Origin: a virus | Direction: 5' to 3' (one strand) | DNA length: 32,901 bases | IMG/VR virus record: IMGVR_UViG_3300044951_002330 | Span: 1 to 32,901 of that record | Part shown: positions 27,384-32,901 of the stretch, piece by piece | Layout of the letters: the number at the start of each line of letters is the position of its first letter | How positions within the stretch are numbered: the first letter of the stretch is position 1 | Notes under the pieces: model-generated | Seen by the model: only the letters and a program-made list of their open reading frames with translations | Database searches by the model: none | Told to the model about the DNA's origin: nothing | Translations under genes and position numbers: made by a program

Positions 27384-27602
27384 ATGTCAATAGAAAAAGT
27401 TCAAATGTTTACAGTTGTTTGTGATAATTGTAAAAAAAGTGCAGATGAAAATACTATGTATTCTTGTTGGAATGATATTAATACAGCTCAAGATATTGCA
27501 ATGGAAGCTTATTATATTAAAGAAGGGGATAATCATTATTGCCCAGATTGTTATAGTTATGATGATAATGACATTTTAATTTTAAAAAAAATAGGATTAT
27601 GA
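27384..27602 (+). CDS. Zinc-ribbon hypothetical protein (72 aa)
   Basis: Two Cys pairs flank the core: VCDNCKKSADE near residue 12-20 and HYCPDCYSYDDND near residue 52-62, a likely four-Cys zinc ribbon. An additional Cys (MYSCWND) lies between. Rich in Asp/Asn and Tyr. Overlaps the next gene by 4 nt (ATGA). Possibly nucleic-acid or protein binding; unknown. Confidence 0.75.
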   Translation: MSIEKVQMFTVVCDNCKKSADENTMYSCWNDINTAQDIAMEAYYIKEGDNHYCPDCYSYDDNDILILKKIGL

Positions 27603-27910
27603 GCAAAGAAATAAAACTCAGAGCAATTGATGTCTTTAGACATACATTATCTGACCACAAAGCTTTAGGTAAAGTATCTAAAGAGGGAATGCAAAAAGAT
27701 GCTATTGAAAAAATGGCAGGCCCAGCAATTGAAGAAGCAATGATTAAATTTGCTATTTACCATACTAGCTTGGCTATAGCTAAGATTAAAAAAGACCTTC
27801 TAATACCATTACAAGATTTACATAATGTTTATTATAGTGATGAATTTGGTAATGGTAAAACAGGACATCAACTTTTTAAAGAAATTTATCCACTTGAAAA
27901 TATAATATAA
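27599..27910 (+). CDS. Hypothetical helical protein (103 aa)
   Basis: Helical, mixed charge: EIKLRAIDVFRHTLSDHKAL, KEGMQKDAIEKMAGPAIEEA, then IKKDLLIPLQDLHNVYYSDE. No motif recognised. Coupled upstream by ATGA and downstream by TAATG, so it is a genuine operon member. Confidence 0.72.
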   Translation: MSKEIKLRAIDVFRHTLSDHKALGKVSKEGMQKDAIEKMAGPAIEEAMIKFAIYHTSLAIAKIKKDLLIPLQDLHNVYYSDEFGNGKTGHQLFKEIYPLENII

Positions 27911-28623
27911 TGGATAGAATACAGAAAATAATTGATACCTGTTCAGAACAAGCTCAAGAACTTATAGACTTTGGTAACTCAAAAGAACAAAGAGAAGGGT
28001 ATGGAATGAGAAGAGTCATTGATGAAATAATTAGACAAAAAAAAAAGAAATTTTTAAAGAAATTAAAGATGGGAGGAAATAGATTTTATACCAGAGCATC
28101 TGGTTATAGTATGCAAGAAGCATATAAAAAAGCTTCTGATGCAGCAGAGGATGAATATGGTCATCAACAAGGTTATACTGGAGAAATTAATGCCACAGCA
28201 GGTTTTAGAGACCTTACTGAAGAATATAAAAAAAGTAAACTACCATCATTAAGTGAATTTCAAAACAAACTTGATAATGAAAATAGGCTTACTAAAGGTA
28301 ATGCTTATGGTATTTGTCAAAGAGAGCCTGTATTAAACAAAAACAAAGTCAAAACTACTGTTGAAGACAAAGTGCTTAAAGGTACAAGAGTCTGGAAAAT
28401 GGTTTATGTAGTTTATGACTATGATAGAGAACTTGGACATTCAGCTTTAAAGGCTGATGCTGTAAAAGTAGCAAGAATACATACTGAGAAAACAAAAAGA
28501 AAAACTTTTGTTGTAGTTGAGAGAAGGTCTATACAAAATGCCACTGTAGCTGAAATCAAGTATAAAGAGGGACCTCATGAAGCTCCAGGAGAATATGTTT
28601 TCTTTGGAATAGCAAGTTGTTAA
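27910..28623 (+). CDS. Hypothetical protein (237 aa)
   Basis: The N-terminal third is helical and basic (residues ~35-55 contain RQKKKKFLKKLKMGGNRFYT); the C-terminal half is beta-rich (RVWKMVYVVYDYDRELGHSA, KTFVVVERRSIQNA, APGEYVFFGIASC). Ten consecutive A at 28037-28046 encode the Lys run and could allow polymerase or ribosome slippage. No family recognised. Sits in a chain of overlapping genes after the dUTPase-like gene. Confidence 0.75.
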   Translation: MDRIQKIIDTCSEQAQELIDFGNSKEQREGYGMRRVIDEIIRQKKKKFLKKLKMGGNRFYTRASGYSMQEAYKKASDAAEDEYGHQQGYTGEINATAGFRDLTEEYKKSKLPSLSEFQNKLDNENRLTKGNAYGICQREPVLNKNKVKTTVEDKVLKGTRVWKMVYVVYDYDRELGHSALKADAVKVARIHTEKTKRKTFVVVERRSIQNATVAEIKYKEGPHEAPGEYVFFGIASC

Positions 28624-28624
28624 A

Positions 28625-28834
28625 ATGAGAAAAAGTAAAAGACAATGGGAGGAGGAACATAAAAAATGTGTTTCTTCTCCTTATTATTTTTACATTAATT
28701 ATGTAAAAGTAATTGGAGCAGATGGGGAGTTAATAGCTCCAGATACAAGAATGACTGAAGAGGAATTTAACAAAGCTTATGAAGGTATGTCTCAAGAAGG
28801 GCTAACTTTAAGTAAAAACAGAAGAAGAAGATAA
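28625..28834 (+). CDS. Small basic hypothetical protein (69 aa)
   Basis: N-terminus RKSKRQWEEEHKKC, then SSPYYFYINYVKVIGADGEL and a helical tail ending SKNRRRR. The W-x-E...SPYYF-NY pattern occurs at the start of some phage terminase- or primase-associated proteins, but the piece is too short to assign. Starts 1 nt after the previous stop and overlaps the next ATG (TAATG). Confidence 0.68.
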   Translation: MRKSKRQWEEEHKKCVSSPYYFYINYVKVIGADGELIAPDTRMTEEEFNKAYEGMSQEGLTLSKNRRRR

Positions 28835-29064
28835 TGGAAACTAAACTTTGGCTTAGTACAGGACCTCAAAATATTAAGCCTACTGATACAATTAGAAGTA
28901 CTAAAAGGTTACATGCCTTTTGTACTTCTAATTCTATTAGAGATGCTTTAGTGAAGTCTCAGGGAGGTTGGTATTGGTTACAGAAAGATGGTACACTTAG
29001 ATTTATAGATAGGTGTTTAGACAATATAACATTTGAAGAAGTGTTTAACTTAAAAAATACATAA
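28834..29064 (+). CDS. Hypothetical protein (76 aa)
   Basis: Small soluble protein, METKLWLSTGPQNIKPTDTI, then LHAFCTSNSIRDALVKSQGG and WYWLQKDGTLRFIDRCLDN. Two Cys, no cluster. Coupled to the upstream gene; the next gene begins 1 nt after its stop. No motif recognised. Confidence 0.68.
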   Translation: METKLWLSTGPQNIKPTDTIRSTKRLHAFCTSNSIRDALVKSQGGWYWLQKDGTLRFIDRCLDNITFEEVFNLKNT

Positions 29065-29065
29065 A

Positions 29066-29245
29066 ATGGCAAAAGAATTAGTACCTGTAGAGTATATAGG
29101 TGATGGCTTATATATAAAAGATAATGGCTTTAATGTAGCTATTGCAATAAATGACCATAGAAATGAAGTTGCTTATATTGATATGGATGACATTGATAAA
29201 GCAATTGAGTATTTACAAAAAGTAAAAGAAAGACTAAAAGGATGA
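29066..29245 (+). CDS. Small acidic hypothetical protein (59 aa)
   Basis: ATG 29066 opens a 59-codon frame: beta-prone first half (LVPVEYIGDGLYIKDNGFNV, IAINDHRNEVAYI), then a helix (DDIDKAIEYLQKVKERLKG). It fills the gap between two other genes exactly, starting 1 nt after one and overlapping the next by 4 nt (ATGA), which supports it as real. Confidence 0.72.
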   Translation: MAKELVPVEYIGDGLYIKDNGFNVAIAINDHRNEVAYIDMDDIDKAIEYLQKVKERLKG

Positions 29246-29454
29246 AAAAGCTTTGTATAAAATGTCTTGAGAAAAAAGATATTAAAGAATTTAATGATTC
29301 TAGTAATCCAGTGCCATCAGTGATAGGAACTTGTAAAAGTTGTCTTAAGAAGTATAATGCTGCTTATTATAAAGACCACATGGAACAAATAATAGAGAAT
29401 CAAAAACTTAGAAAAGATGTCTACAGAAAAAATCGTAAAAGAAGAGAAAGCTAG
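29242..29454 (+). CDS. Zinc-finger protein resembling the N-terminus of phage HNH/Endo VII nucleases (70 aa)
   Basis: CIKCLEKKDIKEFNDSS, then GTCKSCLKKYNAAYYKDH: two CxxC pairs ~23 residues apart, followed by a basic helix ending RKDVYRKNRKRRES. This CxxC...F...CxxC...Y...Y pattern is common at the N-terminus of endonuclease VII-like and HNH proteins, but the nuclease core is absent, so it is a stand-alone zinc finger, probably nucleic-acid binding. Overlaps the next gene by 38 nt. Confidence 0.75.
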   Translation: MKKLCIKCLEKKDIKEFNDSSNPVPSVIGTCKSCLKKYNAAYYKDHMEQIIENQKLRKDVYRKNRKRRES

Positions 29455-29785
29455 GATTAAATTAATGCCTATTTTTCCTGACCATACTACTTTTGAGTAT
29501 ATAGAAAAGTCTGGTAAAAAAAAATTTACTGTTACTTCTAGTGTTAGGATTCATTTTGAAGAATTATGGAATTTAGAAGTGTATCTTTATCCTGTAGAAA
29601 CTACAGCTTATGTAAAAGGAACTGTTAGCAAAAGAGAACTTGTTTTAGTACACCTTAATAGATGTTTAGTTTTAGCTAAATACCTAATGGTTAGAAGAGA
29701 AACAATAGAAGGGCTTCCTTTAGTAGAGACTTTAGATAAAAAAGCTGAAGACTTTTCAGAAAAATTATGGCACTATTTTCCATAA
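29417..29785 (+). CDS. Hypothetical protein (122 aa)
   Basis: Last long gene of the rightward block. The N-terminus is basic (MSTEKIVKEEKARIKLM), followed by a beta-rich part (TFEYIEKSGKKKFTVTSSVR, LEVYLYPVETTAYVKGTVSK) and a helical, acidic C-terminus. The start overlaps the zinc-finger gene by 38 nt; no nearer in-frame ATG upstream of the beta part except M in KLMPIF. Function unknown. Followed by a terminator 5 nt after the stop. Confidence 0.7.
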   Translation: MSTEKIVKEEKARIKLMPIFPDHTTFEYIEKSGKKKFTVTSSVRIHFEELWNLEVYLYPVETTAYVKGTVSKRELVLVHLNRCLVLAKYLMVRRETIEGLPLVETLDKKAEDFSEKLWHYFP

Positions 29786-29790
29786 AAAAG

Positions 29791-29821
29791 AATAACCTCC
29801 TAAAATTAATAGGAGGTTATT
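29791..29821 (+). terminator. Hairpin at the end of the rightward block
   Basis: AATAACCTCCTA (29791-29802) is the exact reverse complement of TAGGAGGTTATT (29810-29821), 7-nt loop. There is no clean T-run after it, so termination may need another factor; the stem itself is the longest perfect one at a gene end here. Confidence 0.65.
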
Positions 29822-29912
29822 GTTAATTAATCGTTCAAAAATAATTAAAATGAAAGTTTTACCACAAACTTGAACACAAATATAACAACTATTATTTAAT
29901 AAGTAAAAGATT

Positions 29913-30074
29913 ATGAGAGCAAATTTAGGAGAAATCTTTATAATAAAGATTATCAATGGTTTACCAACCTGCAGAGACAAAGTAGTAAAAATAAGTAATA
30001 TCCTTTTTACACTACTTAAAAGTAAAGGAAAGAATGCAACAATTGCTGTGTTAGAACATAGTGTACAATTTTAA
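29913..30074 (+). CDS. Small hypothetical protein (53 aa)
   Basis: ATG 29913, with an A-rich leader (AATAAGTAAAAGATT), opens a 53-codon frame: EIFIIKIINGLPTCRDKVVK, then ISNILFTLLKSKGKNATIAV. It is the last rightward ORF and lies between the block terminator and the terminator of the converging leftward gene, so it would need read-through or its own promoter. It reads like a small alpha/beta domain; no family recognised. Confidence 0.5.
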   Translation: MRANLGEIFIIKIINGLPTCRDKVVKISNILFTLLKSKGKNATIAVLEHSVQF

Positions 30075-30078
30075 AAAA

Positions 30079-30112
30079 ATAAGCCAAATCTCTTAATTGA
30101 GGTTTGGCTTAT
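30079..30112 (-). terminator. Terminator of the leftward large gene
   Basis: ATAAGCCAAATCTC (30079-30092) pairs with GAGGTTTGGCTTAT (30099-30112), one G-U pair, 6-nt loop. Seven A at 30073-30079 give a T-run on the minus strand directly after the stem, so it works for the leftward transcript. On the plus strand it could act as a weaker back-stop. Confidence 0.85.
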
Positions 30113-30133
30113 CAAAAAATTTAGGCTACCATT

Positions 30134-32901
30134 TTATTGTTTCTTTTGATTTTCATCATAAGAAAATCTAGCTGGGTAAGGGTGCTCAACTTCTATCCCC
30201 TGATTAACTTGTTTTTCTATTATATCTAAAGTAAGTTTTTGCTCTTCTGCAGATAAATTATCATAATTATAATCTTCTTTTAGATTTTCAATTTGTTCAA
30301 GTTTGTATTCTGTTCTTTGTCCTTTAATTTCACTTCTTTCTGTTTTATAATCTGTATCAAACATTGTATCTATGTACTCTGTACTATTAAAATCTCTTTG
30401 AGCAGATTTTTCAAAGCCTAATTGTTTAACAAAAGAAGGTAAAAATAAATCCTTTCCTAAATTACCTGCTTTGCTTTGACCTGCAGTTACACCTGATTTA
30501 ATAGTATCAGTACCATTAAATATACCAGCTAGAGTTGCTGGTAATTTAACAATATTTGTAAAAGTCTTTATTGCAATATTAGAATTATAAGTATCAACAG
30601 TAAAAGAAATAGGATTTTGAAAAGATTCAAGTTCATTTATCATTCCTGATATTTGATTTTCAAGAATAAAATACATTGTTTTTTCTTTTTCAGTTCTAGC
30701 ATTATTAGTATAATATGGATTAGGTTGTCCATTTCCAAATGTTTTAGGTTCATCATCATCTCCTCCACCAAGTGCAGATTTCCACAATATTTTAAATAAA
30801 ACAAGAGTAAGTAAAATAGAAATTTCTCCCACAATACTTTGTAAATTTTGTTCATCTTCCTTACTAACAGCAATACTACTTAAATCAGCACTACCAATTC
30901 GTTGTTTTCCTGAAAAACCATTTACAGGTAAAGCTATCATTTTTTGTACAATAGCTCTAGCAAAAATTGACATTTCTTTTACTGCAAGTAAGTCAGAGAA
31001 TAATCCACCTGTTTCTCTATCCATCTTTTTGGCTATAAATCTACTAACTCCTATAGCAGCAGCCCCTGCAATAAGTGTACCCACAGGTCCTGCAGCAAGA
31101 AAACCTAATGTACCTGCTGTTACAAGAGCAGTACTAGTTCTATGAGAAGTGTATATACCATTTATTCCTTTTTTACCTAGTATTAAATTGTCTTGTTTAT
31201 AGGCAATTCTAGCCCAAACATAATTTGGCAACCAACTTTTAAATAACATTACTGTTTTACCAACTGCATATTTTTTTATTAAAGTAACTCCAGATTTAGA
31301 GTAATCCCCATTAGCAATTGAGATAACTTCACTCATATAAAGTTTAATAGCTCCTGCTTCTTTACTAGAAACATTCTCCCAAGTAGAAAGGTTATCTTTA
31401 GTGTGTTCATTTTCTAAATCTGCAAATTCAGGTTTTAGTTTAAGTTTACCATCTTTAATTTCATAAGCAGGCAACCCTGTCCCATCAAAAATAGGATATT
31501 CTATTCCATTAACATCTTTAATAGTTTTGTCCCCCAACATCGCCAAAATTTGTGGAACTTGATTATTCCACTCTACATATTCAGTGGCATAATAAGGAGA
31601 AATAACTTGTCTTACACCTGAAGAAACTCCAGAACTCCTTCTTGCTCTGTCCATTTCATTAGTAGCATCTTGAATAATATTAAGTAAATTGACAAGTAAT
31701 TTTACTTTTTTCACTTCTTCTTTATAAGAACTATTACCAGGAAGTTTAGAGAGTCCTCTGTAAAAAACAAAACCATTAGCCTTATAAAAATTTTCTTCAC
31801 TATAATATCTTCCTGCATGAACCATTCCTTGTGTAAATCCTTGAAATCTGTTTGTAATAGTACTTTTCAAAGAGTATGCAAGACCTTTAAAGATTGCAAA
31901 AGAATTAATTATTGCATTATATACATTGGTAAGAGTAATATTTTTACCAATGATTTCGATTTCTGCATGAATTTCTTCCTTTTCTGCCTCAGTTAAATTA
32001 GCATTTTGTAATTTATAATTTAACTCTTTAATTAAATCTTTCTCATAGTCAGTATAAGTTACAGTTACAAATCCTGCAGTGCTTACATCAGAAAGACCTT
32101 TGATATTTTTATTATACCAATTGTCCATTCTTATTTTAGCATTAACCCTATCACTACCAATTTCTTTTTTCTCTTTATTGCTTCTCATTTTATTAATAGC
32201 CCAATTTTTAAAAGACCTATTAGTACCTTCTCTTTTTATTTCATCATAAAATTCTTTTACAATTTCTAAAGTAGGTTGAGAATCTCTTTGAGCCTTGTAT
32301 TCAGCAGTCATTTCAAGATAAGCTCTTACAAGAACTGGAAGATTAGAAGTTTGTGTTTTGGCAACTTCTCCTTCAGCAAACATTTTAATTAAATCCTTAA
32401 CATAAATGTTTTTATTATTAGGATTAGGAAAAGGGATAATAGCTTTTAACCCTTGTGCAGTATCAGGACTTCCAAGTTCTTTTGCCAAGACTTTGTAAAG
32501 TTCTGCTTCATTAGATAAAGGCACATCTAAGTTAACAACATCTTCCCCTTTAAATCCTGTTTCTCTTTGTACTTTAAGTATAGTTAATCTAATGACTTTT
32601 TCTACTTCACTCTCAGTAGACTTAAATTGACTCTTATTTATTTCATCAAAATCATTTGAATCTTTATCTACTCTCGCTGACTCAAACTGAGATTTTAATC
32701 CTTGTTTAAGCCAACTACTTAATTGTACTCTTTTATTAACTCTTGATGCTCCATCAGGGTTTAATAAAATATCAAGAAAACTTTTTTGCATAGATAAAAT
32801 AGACCCATGTACTAATTGCTTTTCTGCATCAGCTAAGGTCATATTAATATATGATAAAGACTCTTCTAAAGACTCCCAAAATTCATATAAATCAGAATCT
32901 T
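30134..32901 (-). CDS. C-terminal part of a very large leftward protein, probably virion-associated (>=922 aa)
   Basis: The frame ends at 30134 and stays open past the Met at 32842 to the right edge (upstream codons read DSDLYEFWESLEESLSYIN), so the true start is outside the window. Mostly helical and Lys/Glu-rich, with an apparent domain around residues 300-560 from that Met (TNRFQGFTQGMVHAGRYYSE; EMDRARRSSGV; KLYMSEVISIANGDYSKSG). Two hydrophobic segments follow (ALVTAGTLGFLAAGPVGTLI and ISILLTLVLFKILWK), which may insert into a membrane. Charged, disordered C-terminus. Very large proteins in this position of crAss-like genomes are packaged in the capsid or tail and ejected, some acting as RNA polymerase; no catalytic motif is visible in this part. 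Assignment by context. Confidence 0.75.
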   Translation of the reverse strand, partial: DSDLYEFWESLEESLSYINMTLADAEKQLVHGSILSMQKSFLDILLNPDGASRVNKRVQLSSWLKQGLKSQFESARVDKDSNDFDEINKSQFKSTESEVEKVIRLTILKVQRETGFKGEDVVNLDVPLSNEAELYKVLAKELGSPDTAQGLKAIIPFPNPNNKNIYVKDLIKMFAEGEVAKTQTSNLPVLVRAYLEMTAEYKAQRDSQPTLEIVKEFYDEIKREGTNRSFKNWAINKMRSNKEKKEIGSDRVNAKIRMDNWYNKNIKGLSDVSTAGFVTVTYTDYEKDLIKELNYKLQNANLTEAEKEEIHAEIEIIGKNITLTNVYNAIINSFAIFKGLAYSLKSTITNRFQGFTQGMVHAGRYYSEENFYKANGFVFYRGLSKLPGNSSYKEEVKKVKLLVNLLNIIQDATNEMDRARRSSGVSSGVRQVISPYYATEYVEWNNQVPQILAMLGDKTIKDVNGIEYPIFDGTGLPAYEIKDGKLKLKPEFADLENEHTKDNLSTWENVSSKEAGAIKLYMSEVISIANGDYSKSGVTLIKKYAVGKTVMLFKSWLPNYVWARIAYKQDNLILGKKGINGIYTSHRTSTALVTAGTLGFLAAGPVGTLIAGAAAIGVSRFIAKKMDRETGGLFSDLLAVKEMSIFARAIVQKMIALPVNGFSGKQRIGSADLSSIAVSKEDEQNLQSIVGEISILLTLVLFKILWKSALGGGDDDEPKTFGNGQPNPYYTNNARTEKEKTMYFILENQISGMINELESFQNPISFTVDTYNSNIAIKTFTNIVKLPATLAGIFNGTDTIKSGVTAGQSKAGNLGKDLFLPSFVKQLGFEKSAQRDFNSTEYIDTMFDTDYKTERSEIKGQRTEYKLEQIENLKEDYNYDNLSAEEQKLTLDIIEKQVNQGIEVEHPYPARFSYDENQKKQ

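Noticed and set aside
28625-28834. Terminase small subunit
   Set aside because: Only a short W-E...SPYYF-NY pattern supports it; too short and in the early block.
1-32901. Stop-codon reassignment (TAG or TGA read through), known in some crAss-like phages
   Set aside because: Several clear genes end in TAG (for example the polymerase and SF2 helicase genes) or TGA with the next gene starting at once, and no conserved domain is interrupted by an in-frame stop except at the intron.

Overview
The window looks like part of the genome of a lytic, low-GC, tailed dsDNA phage, most likely a crAss-like (Crassvirales-type) phage of a Bacteroidota host. The evidence is the A/T-rich code with A-rich leaders instead of Shine-Dalgarno sites, the replication module (Dda-like SF1 helicase, family A DNA polymerase, SF2 helicase, DnaB-like helicase, RecA/AAA-like ATPase, Toprim primase, two PD-(D/E)XK nucleases, dUTPase-like protein), and the layout. 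One ~29 kb rightward block is flanked on both sides by leftward genes that continue out of the window. The crAss-like assignment is an inference from architecture; no capsid, portal or terminase gene lies in the window.

Layout. 1-200: start of a leftward gene with a helix-turn-helix-like segment. 201-833: divergent control region with a cluster of perfect and near-perfect inverted repeats and two copies of a repeated ACAGCCC-type element. 834-6179: gene-sparse left arm with small unknown, membrane or exported proteins, including two paralogous 81-aa proteins. Several intergenic stretches here fold into multi-stem structures (candidate ncRNAs at 2681-2823, 3153-3224, 3231-3356, 4728-4850; candidate pseudoknot at 5220-5285). 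A leader repeat, TTTAAAACCAAGAAA, sits directly before several start codons. 6236-17657: replication module. The ATPase gene at 13561-15235 is split by a 949-nt group I intron (13861-14809) that carries a GIY-YIG homing endonuclease.

17669-22275: the most striking part, a compact cassette that looks like a phage-borne ubiquitin-like conjugation system. It encodes a ubiquitin-like/beta-grasp protein with a long C-terminal extension, a possible E2-like protein with a candidate catalytic Cys, a JAB/JAMM isopeptidase with a complete zinc motif, an E1/ThiF-like adenylating enzyme and an unknown partner. The last three genes are translationally coupled. The composition recalls the bacterial Bil and PRTRC/Ubl-JAB-E1-E2 operons, but here it sits between the primase gene and the recombination nucleases.

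22265-29785: a resolvase-like nuclease, a RecE-like exonuclease, a complete phage-encoded GroES/GroEL pair, a dUTPase-like protein whose catalytic motif III has lost its aspartates, and a run of small overlapping genes of unknown function. 29791-30112: end of the rightward block, one last small ORF, and a terminator for the converging leftward gene. 30134-32901: the C-terminal ~920 residues of a very large leftward protein, probably a virion protein, whose reading frame stays open through the right edge.
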